The position numbers and the translations under genes are program-made. From Lascolabacillus massiliensis (GTDB lineage: Bacteria; Bacteroidota; Bacteroidia; Bacteroidales; Dysgonomonadaceae): a stretch of 64,000 bases of DNA. The notes below the pieces were generated by a model that saw only the letters and a list, made by a program, of their open reading frames with translations, was not told where the DNA came from and searched no databases. This document shows, piece by piece, positions 45,296 through 54,020 of the stretch. The DNA lies in assembly GCF_001282625.1 (NCBI RefSeq), contig NZ_CTEJ01000002.1, positions 436,501-500,500 on the forward strand. Direction: 5' to 3'. Position 1 is the first letter of the stretch; each line of letters begins with the position of its first letter.

Positions 45296-47017
45296 TTAAT
45301 TAGATGTTGGATTTTGAGTAAGCGTACTTCCTGTTCCCTTGTATGCATTTATTGCATCCTGAGGAATGTAATACACCACCCTGTAATCGGTTGCCTCAAC
45401 CACTTCCATGGCGTTGTGGGGACCCGGATATTTGCGTGTCAGAGGATCTCCGTTACGGAACACATCATAGCTGCGCTCTGCCTGGAAAGCAAGTTCCAGA
45501 CGACGTTCCTTGTCGATCAGCTCACTTGCATTCTCTGCATTGAGTGATGTGTATCCTTCTCCGGGAAGTGAACGTTCACGTACAGTATTAAGAGCTGTAA
45601 GTGCAGTTGCATAATCACCCTGTTTTGCTGCTGCTTCTGCTTTATTCAGGTAGATCTCTCCAAGACGTGAGATTACAGGTGAGTGAAGGTGCGACTCCTC
45701 TCCCTCGCGTGAGCATTTAGTGATGTAGAACATCGGGAATGCACGGTTAAGTCTCATAAGCTTGTCAACTACCCCTGTATAGATCTTTCCATTAGTATAT
45801 TCAATTGAATAGATACCCTGCTCTTCATCCACAGGTGTCATTTCGAATGTTGTGCTCTCTTCAGTACAAAACAGTTTACCATTAACTTCCGAGATAGGTG
45901 CCTGCACATAGCCATAGCCTGTCTGTGTTCCATTACCATTGTACACATCTTTAATGAAACGGAAAACCTCTGTTCCATCATCTGTATATTGTGGTTCGAT
46001 AAAAGCAGCACGAGCATCTACCAGCTTGTTGTTTGCCCAGTCGTTGCGACCAGTCTCATCAAGCAGTGCTAAATATTCTGCACTGGCATACATCTCGCCC
46101 CAGCCCATTCCACCGATATTGGCATACATACCACCGATACCGTAATAGTGGTCATATCCCGAGAACTCAGAAGCAACACGCTTGATAGCAAAGATTGTTT
46201 CTGCATTGTTTTCAGGTGTGAAGGTGTTGTATCTCATAAACTCCTCACGTGGAAGTAGTTCATACTCGCCTGAAGCGATCACCTCATCGGCATATCTCTC
46301 TGCAAGCTCGGCATACTGAACATTAGGATTGTCGTATGTACCACTCATATAAAGATAGATACGTGACAAGAGCGCTTTTGCAGCCATCTCTGATGCATAG
46401 GCACTACCCCTGTTTACTGTGATAAGACTGGCTGCTTTCTCAAGATCGGCTATAGCCTGCTCATAAGTTTCACGTACAGTTGAGCGATCGGCCATCTCAC
46501 CAAATACGTCGTCAGGTGTACCGTTTACGATGGGCACTCCAAGATTCTGATCTGGGTTCTGGGCAAACGGTCTGCCATAAGCTCTCACCAGGTAGTAGTA
46601 CATCATCCCGCGCAGGAAGTAAGCTTCGCCGATTTGGCTGTCAATCTCAGGACTCTGTCCCTCTTCAATCATTGTAATGATGTTGGACGACTGCGCAATC
46701 ACCTTGTAGCTGTTGTCCCAGAAGGTCTGCAACCTATAGTTATTTGGTGTTCTTGAGTATGATATAAATTCGTAAAATGCGTCGGTAGATGTTCCGCGAA
46801 TCATTATATTATCACCTGCATACTCACCGCAGCGGTGCATAACATCAGACCATCCCTTAAGCTGTGAGTAGGTTCCTGTAAGCAATGTGTTGAGCGAAGC
46901 ACCCGGATCATTTTTAATACTCTCATCGGGCATCGATCCATATGGTAATCTGTCTATATCGCAAGCAGTGAAAAGCAAAACTGCCGCCAGAATGCTATAA
47001 ATAGTTATTTTTTTCAT
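45296..47017 (-). CDS. SusD/RagB-family glycan-binding lipoprotein
   Basis: A surface lipoprotein of 573 residues that forms the lid of the SusC transporter and binds the glycan. Lipobox FTAC (Cys19) starts the mature protein CDIDRLPYGSMPDES. The SusD N-terminal region has MYYYLVRAYGRPFAQNPDQN and VPIVNGTPDDVFGEM, a TPR-like core follows, and the C-terminal RLGEIYLNKAEAAAKQGDYA and KERRLELAFQAERSYDVFRNGD are the family's strongest blocks. It follows SusC by 62 bp. The ligand is unknown, but the GH109-like gene downstream and the FecR/ECF control suggest a host- or mucin-type glycan. Confidence 0.95.
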   Translation of the reverse strand: MKKITIYSILAAVLLFTACDIDRLPYGSMPDESIKNDPGASLNTLLTGTYSQLKGWSDVMHRCGEYAGDNIMIRGTSTDAFYEFISYSRTPNNYRLQTFWDNSYKVIAQSSNIITMIEEGQSPEIDSQIGEAYFLRGMMYYYLVRAYGRPFAQNPDQNLGVPIVNGTPDDVFGEMADRSTVRETYEQAIADLEKAASLITVNRGSAYASEMAAKALLSRIYLYMSGTYDNPNVQYAELAERYADEVIASGEYELLPREEFMRYNTFTPENNAETIFAIKRVASEFSGYDHYYGIGGMYANIGGMGWGEMYASAEYLALLDETGRNDWANNKLVDARAAFIEPQYTDDGTEVFRFIKDVYNGNGTQTGYGYVQAPISEVNGKLFCTEESTTFEMTPVDEEQGIYSIEYTNGKIYTGVVDKLMRLNRAFPMFYITKCSREGEESHLHSPVISRLGEIYLNKAEAAAKQGDYATALTALNTVRERSLPGEGYTSLNAENASELIDKERRLELAFQAERSYDVFRNGDPLTRKYPGPHNAMEVVEATDYRVVYYIPQDAINAYKGTGSTLTQNPTSN

Positions 47018-47079
47018 TCGATTTGATTTTTATTGTTCTCCTGATTGATTTACACTAATAATCATTACTGATCAATCAA

Positions 47080-50000
47080 TTAAAAAGTAAGATTAAAACC
47101 TAATAGGAATTTCCTTGTAGAAGGATATACTGTGGTAGTAACACCAACCACCTTACCATCATAAGAAGGTATCTCCGGATCAACTCCTGAGTAGTCGGTA
47201 ATTGTAAACAGATTCTCTCCTGTAAGGAATACTCTCACATTCTCAACACTCAACTGAGGAAGCTTGAAATTATAACCCAGAGAAAGTGTACGCATCTTCA
47301 GGTATGTTCCATCTTCGAGATAGCGGGAAGATACTTTATTAGATAGAGACGGGTTGTTATAACTTGCAACAGGGTGTGTAGCAATGTCGCCCGGCTTTTC
47401 CCAACGTTTCCAGGAAGGCATCAGGCGCATCTGGTTACGATCGCTGTAAGCACCATCAGAGTCATACTCGGCACGTGTGTAGTTGTATATCTTTCCGCCC
47501 ACTGAATATCCGAATACCATATTTGCATCAAACTGCTTGTAGGTTAGCGTTGTAGAGAAGCCACCAAAAAACTTTGGAGTATATGCACCCATCTCAACCT
47601 GATTTGCCTGTGCATATTTCTCGGTAATCTCACGAACCTCTTCACCATTTTCATTTTTAACTGTGCGGTACCACTGCGGAGCTCCTGTTTCGGGATTCAC
47701 TCCTGCCCATTCGGGGATGTACCATGTATCAGAATCGATACCTTCGCGAAGAATTCTGTTGGCTGATCCTGCAATACCCACTCCATCGCCTAAAATTATA
47801 GGTGCAACTTCACCTGTCTGCGGGTCACGCTGCCCATAAAGTTCGGTTACTTTATTGCGGTTGAGACCAATATTAGCATCAATTGTCCATAGCAAATCAT
47901 CAGTTTTGATTACATCAACACCAAGGATAGCCTCGAACCCTTTATTTCTTACAGCACCAATATTTCTCCACACTCTTGTTACACCGGTAACACCGGGAAC
48001 AGGAACCTGATAAAGCAGGTCGCTGGTATTTTTATCATAATAGTCGAGAGTAAGTCTCAATCTCTGATATAGTGACAGGTCGATCCCAACACCAGTAGTA
48101 TATGATTTCTCCCATGTCAGATCTCTGTTACCAATCTGGCTGATAAGAGCACCCGACTCACCATTGTAGCTGTTACCAGCAGCAACTGCATAGAGGTCGT
48201 ACTGCGGATACAAGCTTGATGGCCTGTTACCCACCGATCCGTATGAAGCTCTCAGTTTAAGCTGATCTACTGCATCGTTCCGGAAAAATTCCTCTTGATG
48301 TATATTCCAACCGGCACTGATTGAGAAGAAGTTACCATATTTAGCATTGTCACCAAAGTTAGATGCACCGTCGCGACGAAGCGAAAGCTGTGCCAGGTAG
48401 CGGTTGTCGTATGAGTAGTTGAAGTTTGAGAAGACCGACTGCACCGCCCACTCTGATACACCTCCTCTTGCAAGCTCCGGCTTTGCTGTTACATCAAGAA
48501 TCTGAAATCCAGGAACAAATCCAATACCTGTAGAGCTTAATGTTTCGCCTGAATAGTCGTTATACTCATAAGCAAGTAATGCACTTAGAGAGTGTTTGCC
48601 GACCAGCTTGTTGAAACGAAGCAACTGGTTAGTATATAGGCGTGTCATATCTGTACGATACTCATTGATACGGCCATCAACACCTTCACCGGCTGAAGAG
48701 CGTGGATCTGTATATGTTCTTGATTTATGATTATTATACTTGATATTATTTACAGAAGAGAAAGTAAGCCAATCGGTAAACTTAATATCGAAGTCGAAAT
48801 TACCCATAAACTCATAAGTAGCAGAGTTGCTGAAGTTATACTGCAGATCGTAAAGATAATTGGTACTATTACTGTTAACCCATCTGTCAGAATAGTGACC
48901 TACAATATTTCCCTCCTCATCAAAAGGGCTGTCCCATGGTAAAGCTGAGTACATTGCAGAAACAGAATACTGACGGTCGTCGATATCCCTGCGTGAACCT
49001 GAAATAAAAGGCTTGATAGTGATCCAGTCGGCCGGACGATAATCAGTCTTATAAAGAAGGTTATACCTTGTATACTCATAACCCTTAACAGCACCCTCCT
49101 CTTGATATACACCAACTGAAACCAGTGAGCGAAGCTGCTCTGAACCTCCCGAAAGTGAAAGATTGTATTCCTGTATTTTACCTGTCTGAGAGGCAAGATT
49201 CCACCAGTCGAAATTAGCATTTCTCAGTTCAGGATTCCATCTTGGGAAAACAATCTCCTCTTTGTTAGAGAATGATGAATAGTAGTCATATAACTCCTGA
49301 CCATTCATCACCTGCAGATTTCCTTTATAAAGATTTGTGATACCTGCTTTTGCAGAGAAAGTAACATTCAGCTTATCTGCTGAAGGATTTTTTGTTGTTA
49401 CTACAATAACACCATTAGCACCCTGCGAACCGTAAATAGCTGTAGATGCAGCATCCTTAAGGATAGTCATCGACTCAATATCAGCAGGGTTGAGTGAACC
49501 GGGAGAGCTTCCAACAATTACTCCATCAATTACCCATAGGGGGTCGGTGCTACCATTAACTGTGGATTTACCCCTGATTACAATTGTACCGGCAGATCCC
49601 GGTTGTCCCGATCCCGGTGCAACATAAACACCCGGAGCTTTTGAGTTAAGCATATTTTCTACCGAAGGGGTTGTGATATCTTTAAGCTTATCGCTTGATA
49701 GTGATTGCATAGAACCGGTGAGACTCTCTTTACGCTGTACCATGTAACCCACTACAACAAGTTCTTCCAGCTGCTGTGTGTCTTCTGATAAGATAATGTT
49801 AAGTCTGTTCAACCCCTGTGTTGCAATATCTTTTGTTTCATAACCGATGTATGAAACCTGAAGAATTGGGTTTCCTGTAATCTGAAGAGTGAAATTACCA
49901 TCAAAATCGGTAACAGTACCCGTTGAAGGCTCATCTTTGAGAACAACAGTTGCACCGATAATAGGTTCGCCCGACGCATCGGTAATGGTACCGGTAACTG

Positions 50001-50337
50001 TTCTGTTTGATTGTTGGGCGGTCGACTGGCGAGCGGCAGTTGCACTCTTTGATACCAGTACGATAAGGTTATTTTCTTCAATTCTATAATCGATATCTGT
50101 ACCTGCTAAGAGAGTACTCATAACCTGTGTGATATCAGCATCATTTACTTTGAGACTAGTTCTCTTTTCCAGTCCTGCGAGCGACTCGTTAAAGAAGAAT
50201 TTATACTCGCTTTTTTTCTCGATCTCTTTCAGTGTTTCTCTCACTGATTTGTTTGTAACATTTACTGTAACCTGTGGATTTGCAGTGATTGCAAACATCC
50301 ACAAAAGTAGCGGCAGCAATAATAGTTTACTTTTCAT
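47080..50337 (-). CDS. SusC/RagA-family TonB-dependent receptor with N-terminal STN domain
   Basis: An outer-membrane transporter of 1085 residues. After the signal peptide (about 1-21) comes an STN domain (VTVNVTNKSVRETLKEIEKK to about residue 95), which contacts the FecR anti-sigma factor. A carboxypeptidase-regulatory-like domain (TVTGTITDASGEPIIGATVV) follows. The plug has NMLNSKAPGVYVAPGSGQPG and DPLWVIDGVIVG. The 22-strand barrel ends TRKFLLGFNLTF. The STN domain together with the ECF/FecR genes upstream shows that the locus uses trans-envelope signalling. Transport partner: SusD at 45296. Confidence 0.96.
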   Translation of the reverse strand: MKSKLLLLPLLLWMFAITANPQVTVNVTNKSVRETLKEIEKKSEYKFFFNESLAGLEKRTSLKVNDADITQVMSTLLAGTDIDYRIEENNLIVLVSKSATAARQSTAQQSNRTVTGTITDASGEPIIGATVVLKDEPSTGTVTDFDGNFTLQITGNPILQVSYIGYETKDIATQGLNRLNIILSEDTQQLEELVVVGYMVQRKESLTGSMQSLSSDKLKDITTPSVENMLNSKAPGVYVAPGSGQPGSAGTIVIRGKSTVNGSTDPLWVIDGVIVGSSPGSLNPADIESMTILKDAASTAIYGSQGANGVIVVTTKNPSADKLNVTFSAKAGITNLYKGNLQVMNGQELYDYYSSFSNKEEIVFPRWNPELRNANFDWWNLASQTGKIQEYNLSLSGGSEQLRSLVSVGVYQEEGAVKGYEYTRYNLLYKTDYRPADWITIKPFISGSRRDIDDRQYSVSAMYSALPWDSPFDEEGNIVGHYSDRWVNSNSTNYLYDLQYNFSNSATYEFMGNFDFDIKFTDWLTFSSVNNIKYNNHKSRTYTDPRSSAGEGVDGRINEYRTDMTRLYTNQLLRFNKLVGKHSLSALLAYEYNDYSGETLSSTGIGFVPGFQILDVTAKPELARGGVSEWAVQSVFSNFNYSYDNRYLAQLSLRRDGASNFGDNAKYGNFFSISAGWNIHQEEFFRNDAVDQLKLRASYGSVGNRPSSLYPQYDLYAVAAGNSYNGESGALISQIGNRDLTWEKSYTTGVGIDLSLYQRLRLTLDYYDKNTSDLLYQVPVPGVTGVTRVWRNIGAVRNKGFEAILGVDVIKTDDLLWTIDANIGLNRNKVTELYGQRDPQTGEVAPIILGDGVGIAGSANRILREGIDSDTWYIPEWAGVNPETGAPQWYRTVKNENGEEVREITEKYAQANQVEMGAYTPKFFGGFSTTLTYKQFDANMVFGYSVGGKIYNYTRAEYDSDGAYSDRNQMRLMPSWKRWEKPGDIATHPVASYNNPSLSNKVSSRYLEDGTYLKMRTLSLGYNFKLPQLSVENVRVFLTGENLFTITDYSGVDPEIPSYDGKVVGVTTTVYPSTRKFLLGFNLTF

Positions 50338-50706
50338 TCATTTTTGTTTTAGGATTTAACAAATTCTATTTTTTTTCATTCTCTCTCAAACTTGGTACTA
50401 TTCAGTATAGTTTCAAGGTCGTTATATTGTTTACAATAAAGAGAATAAAAAGCACTAATCGATTAACTTTCATTAATATTATTTAACCAGGAAACTCTCT
50501 CCTGATAATTTGGTCAAAGCTTAATATTGTCTACTCGTAACTCAATATAGAAGCCCATTAAAGGCATGCTGATCATTTCATTACAATGATCAGAAAATTT
50601 TGTTTTTTAAAAATAAAATGTGATAATACAGCAGTAAAATATCAAATGTCAGATTTAATTCATGCCTAAAACAAATTATACCCTGTCAGATTAAGTATGT
50701 TTAAAT
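50338..50706. other. 369-bp FecR-SusC intergenic leader with a dyad
   Basis: There is no gene here. CTGATCATT and AATGATCAG (50569-50593) form a perfect stem with a seven-base loop; a T-rich run follows it on the + strand only. On the SusC (-) strand it is therefore not a standard terminator. No TAnnTTTG box was found on the - strand, consistent with the SusC promoter being read by the alternative sigma factor. Confidence 0.4.
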
Positions 50707-51681
50707 TCATCCCTCGCTGTAATACAATTCAACTGTGGTTCCATTCATTTTGTAATACATCGGCGAAGTCAGCGAAAGTATATCCAGAACATTTTTTATA
50801 CTACTGTTACCAAGTGTACCGGTGAATCTTATCGGACGCAGTTTATCTGATGTGAACACAATCTTCACGTTAAACATTCTTGATAATCTTTTGGCAATAT
50901 CCTCAAAAGAGCTGTTATCGAAATAGAGATAACCATCTTTCCACAAGATATAATCCGATGCCGTAACAGCATCAGTTGCCAGAACATTACCCTCCCTGTA
51001 ATAAGTTGCACGATGATTCTCATTCAGAATTCGCTCCTGCCCTTCTGCACTAACCCTGATACTACCCTCTATAAGTATTGAGGAGGAAGAGAGATCCTCT
51101 TCATAAGAGGTGACATTAAATGATGTTCCCAGTGCTTCCACAACAATATCGTTTGTCCTCACTATAAACGGTCTTTTCGTATCCTTAGCAACCTCAAAAT
51201 ATGCTTCACCTGAGAGATTCAGTACTCTGTCCTTATTGTTGTATGATGAATTATATGTAACTGTTGTGCCGGAGTTTAGCCATACCTGACTGCCATCTGG
51301 AAGTGTGATTTCCGCTTTCTCTCCATATCCTGTAGCAAATGTAACCGGAGAGTTTTGATAATTGATGCCTGAGCTAACTACATAGTATGTGATTATTGAT
51401 GAGACAATTGGTAGCAATAGAATGGCTGTCCAGCGTAACACTCTGGTTGCCAGACTGCGTTGGTTGGAGGATCTCTCAGGTATTACCGATTTTATCCTTT
51501 TGAGCAGTTGTTCTTTTTTATATGGATCGATCTCACCAACAGAGCTAATCAATTCATCTTCTATAATCTGCTGAATGTGAGAGTCCTCTTCTACAAGTCT
51601 CGCAACCGTAACCTCCTCATCAGGAGCAACATCTCCCTTTAGGAATCTCTCCAACAGCTCTCTCTTTTCAATATTACTCAT
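50707..51681 (-). CDS. FecR-family anti-sigma factor
   Basis: An inner-membrane protein of 324 residues with a cytoplasmic N-terminal part that holds the sigma factor, one transmembrane helix (about 84-106, ILLLPIVSSIITYYVV), and a periplasmic FecR domain (FATGYGEKAEITLPDGSQVW and VLNLSGEAYFEVAKDTKRPF). The C-terminal DUF4974-like part has FEDIAKRLSRMFNVKIVFTS, structurally like an STN domain. It would release the ECF sigma factor when the STN domain of SusC reports ligand. It starts 94 bp after the sigma gene. Confidence 0.95.
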   Translation of the reverse strand: MSNIEKRELLERFLKGDVAPDEEVTVARLVEEDSHIQQIIEDELISSVGEIDPYKKEQLLKRIKSVIPERSSNQRSLATRVLRWTAILLLPIVSSIITYYVVSSGINYQNSPVTFATGYGEKAEITLPDGSQVWLNSGTTVTYNSSYNNKDRVLNLSGEAYFEVAKDTKRPFIVRTNDIVVEALGTSFNVTSYEEDLSSSSILIEGSIRVSAEGQERILNENHRATYYREGNVLATDAVTASDYILWKDGYLYFDNSSFEDIAKRLSRMFNVKIVFTSDKLRPIRFTGTLGNSSIKNVLDILSLTSPMYYKMNGTTVELYYSEG

Positions 51682-51775
51682 CGCTAACTACATTATTAAA
51701 CAAAGGTGTCTCAATTATAATACATTCTAAAAGCTGTTTGCCGCTATTGGCTAACTGCTATTTACATATATTTAA

Positions 51776-52366
51776 CTAAAAAAACAGAGTAAACAGAAGT
51801 GCTATAAAAATCAGTTTATCTCTATGTTTCAGTAACTCATTTTTCATATACTTTGTAGCGAGTGATAATTGGGTCTCCACGGTACTGACAGAAATTCCCA
51901 GTTTCTCTGCTATCTCTTTGGTTGACATCTCCTGCTGGCGACTCAACTTATAAATATTTTTCCTTCCCGGGGGCATCTGATCAATAAGATCATCCAGCGA
52001 CCTCTTAAGCCACTCTCCCTCCACTTGCTGTTCGGTTGTATGATCTATCTCTGTCTCTTCTCTCAAAACCATCTCACGATAGATGAGCTCAACAGTCTGT
52101 CTCTTATACTTATTATACAAAGTGTTTTTGGCGATTGTTGCAAGATAGGAAATCAATGATTTTCCGGTATCAATTCTTTCGCGTGTTTCCCAAAGCCTGA
52201 TAAAAGCTGTCTGCACCATCTCTTCAGACATATACTCATCTCCCCTGGTAATGCCTAACATGAAGTTATAAAGTTTACCCACATACCTGTTGTATATAAT
52301 TTCGAAAGCCTCTCCCGAACCTCTTTTTAAATCTTTTATTACATCTGCTTCGTTATAAACTTTCAT
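51776..52366 (-). CDS. ECF-type RNA polymerase sigma factor
   Basis: A 196-residue sigma-70-family protein with region 2 (YNRYVGKLYNFMLGITRGDE, SEEMVQTAFIRLWETRE) and region 4 (QEMSTKEIAEKLGISVSTVE, a helix-turn-helix). It belongs to the Bacteroidota polysaccharide-locus sigma factors paired with FecR. The last 12 residues are hydrophobic (LIFIALLFTLFF), a common feature of this group. It should activate the SusC-SusD genes. A consensus promoter lies 52-82 bp upstream. Confidence 0.95.
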   Translation of the reverse strand: MKVYNEADVIKDLKRGSGEAFEIIYNRYVGKLYNFMLGITRGDEYMSEEMVQTAFIRLWETRERIDTGKSLISYLATIAKNTLYNKYKRQTVELIYREMVLREETEIDHTTEQQVEGEWLKRSLDDLIDQMPPGRKNIYKLSRQQEMSTKEIAEKLGISVSTVETQLSLATKYMKNELLKHRDKLIFIALLFTLFF

Positions 52367-52417
52367 CTGGCAAAAACTCCTTAATATCTTATGGTCCAGC
52401 TAACCTGGAATGGTTTG

Positions 52418-52448
52418 CAAAAATATATAAAAAAAACTGCTTCACAAA
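52418..52448 (-). promoter_or_regulatory. Consensus Bacteroidota promoter of the ECF sigma gene
   Basis: On the - strand TTTG (52448-52445), exactly 19 bp, then TATTTTTG (52425-52418) followed by C. This is a textbook match to the primary sigma promoter, indicating constitutive low-level expression of the sigma factor. Confidence 0.75.
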
Positions 52449-52626
52449 CAGTTAAATTTTCTACAGGTTGCGGTATTCATATGAAAACTACTTCATATCT
52501 TTACACCGAGGCTTTGAAAACATTTCTGTAGGCAAAACGAATTATTATTGCCCGGTTTTTATCAGTAATCAAGATGGATCATAATAGATCCTGTGTATCA
52601 TCAGCGTTTAAATTAATTAAAACAGA

Positions 52627-53366
52627 ATGGATAGAATAGTATATGTAACTGGCGGAGCCAACGGATTAGGAAAAGCTATCGTTACCCTTTTTTGTAAAAA
52701 TGGAGATGATGTAACATTCTGCGACATAGACAAGGCAGCAGCCGAAAAGCTTTGCAGTGAGCTATCTGACTTTAAATGCACATTTCACGAAGTTGATATA
52801 TCAGATGCAGCAGCCCTTGAGCAGTCGGTTAGCCAATTAATAAAAGATAAAGGAGATATAGATATAATAATAAACAATGCCGGAGTAAGTCGCTTCTCCT
52901 CAATCCTCGACATTACAGTCGAAGAGTTTGATAAGGTGCTGGATATTAACCTGCGACCCATATTCATTACTTCCCGCACACTTGCAAAACACAGAGACGC
53001 CAACCCCGAATTAAACAGCTATGGACGCATCATCAATATTGCATCCACCCGCTTTCTGATGAGCGAACCAAATTCAGAAGCATATGCAGCATCAAAAGGA
53101 GGTATATACTCACTCACCCACGCATTATCAATGTCGTTAAGCAAGTACAGGATAATAGTCAACTCCATAGTCCCGGCTGGATTGAAACCGGAAACTATGA
53201 ACTTCTAAACGATCTGGATCACAATCAGCACCCCTCAGGCAGAGTAGGCAAACCAGAAGATATTGCCCGCACCTGTCTCTTCCTGTGTGAGTCCGACAAT
53301 GATTTCATAAACGGGCAGAACATAGTGGTAGATGGAGGTATGACGAAGAAAATGATATATCTCTGA
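52627..53366 (+). pseudogene. Short-chain dehydrogenase/reductase, frameshifted near its 3' end
   Basis: An NAD(P)-dependent oxidoreductase broken by a one-base loss. The first frame (52627-53208, 193 codons) has the cofactor motif VTGGANGLGKAIV, the NNAGVSRFSS strand and the catalytic Tyr-x3-Lys in SEAYAASKGGIYSLTHA. At about 53168 the expected N-S-I-S-P-G-W turns into N-S-I-V-P-A-G. The other phase from 53169 restores SPGWIETGNYELLNDLDHNQ, KPEDIARTCLFLCESDNDFI and GQNIVVDGGMTKK to a stop at 53366. A missing A in ATAAGT explains it. Either a recent pseudogene or a sequencing error; the substrate is unknown. Confidence 0.85.
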
Positions 53367-53399
53367 CAGGTTAAATATTCGGTATTTAATTAAAGAGCC

Positions 53400-53459
53400 C
53401 TCCGGTTAAATAAAAATTTTCTCCGGTTAAATAAAAAAACTCTCAAGTACAATAAAAAA
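53400..53459. repeat. Three 21-bp-period repeats after the SDR gene
   Basis: CTCCGGTTAAATAAAAA occurs at 53400 and 53421. A degenerate third copy (CTCAAGTACAATAAAAAA) begins at 53442, again 21 bp on. Related GGTTAAATA also occurs at about 53369. The array lies just before the terminator. Confidence 0.6.
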
Positions 53460-53485
53460 GGCGGTACATGACCGCCTTTGATTGT
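53457..53485. terminator. Bidirectional terminator between the SDR and the 147-codon - strand gene
   Basis: AAAGGCGGT (53457-53465) pairs exactly with ACCGCCTTT (53471-53479) around a five-base loop. The - strand side has six T after the stem, the + strand side a shorter T stretch. It serves two converging genes. Confidence 0.8.
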
Positions 53486-53495
53486 ATTATTTTTT

Positions 53496-53939
53496 TCATT
53501 CTATAACCTCTTCTTCTGGACAATCTACAACACGCTTAACATCTAAGTGGATTCCATAATAAGCGAATGCATCTACTTCAATCACTGTTTCAGTTCCTTT
53601 ATAGGTTGTAAACTGACCCGGTGCAGGATTGCCACTTGGGGCAGAATCATAACCCTGGATCTTAACAGTTTCATTACCATCCTGCAATATTGCATCATTG
53701 AGTGATGTGAGAGTAATAGTCACTTTACCATTTACAACCGGTGAGAAATGAGCGGTGCCAACCAGGTATGTCTGTGCTGCAAAAACATTAACTGTCAGGT
53801 TAGGAGCATAAGTAGTATAAGTTGCCCAGTTTCCGGGATTCTGATAGCGATCACCTGCAGCCCATGCTGTTTCCTCTTCGTTGCACACCTCTGGTTCCGG
53901 TTCATCTTCACAAACCTCTATGCAGTATTCAAACTTCAT
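53496..53939 (-). CDS. Hypothetical protein, probably the C-terminal remnant of a longer exported protein
   Basis: A 147-residue frame without signal peptide. The acidic, cysteine-rich start (EYCIEVCEDEPEPEVCNEEE) leads into a beta-rich domain ETAWAAGDRYQNPGNWATYT, QTYLVGTAHFSPVVNGKVTI and KIQGYDSAPSGNPAPGQFTT. I recall similar ETAWAAG...NWATY domains at the ends of Bacteroidota surface proteins, but have no family name. The frame stays open for 11 codons before the ATG (SLPTSINYDGD), which reads like protein, so the real gene may have been longer and been cut. It lies 81 bp after the epimerase gene on the same strand. Confidence 0.5.
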   Translation of the reverse strand: MKFEYCIEVCEDEPEPEVCNEEETAWAAGDRYQNPGNWATYTTYAPNLTVNVFAAQTYLVGTAHFSPVVNGKVTITLTSLNDAILQDGNETVKIQGYDSAPSGNPAPGQFTTYKGTETVIEVDAFAYYGIHLDVKRVVDCPEEEVIE

Positions 53940-54020
53940 ATCCCCATCATAATTTATTGATGTTGGTAAAGACTATGTATGGAATTGGAGGGGATTTTAG
54001 AAAAGAAAAATCTGAGTGGT

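Noticed and set aside
50569-50593. CTGATCATT/AATGATCAG dyad as the terminator of the sigma-FecR transcript
   Set aside because: The T-run follows on the + strand, opposite to the direction of those genes.
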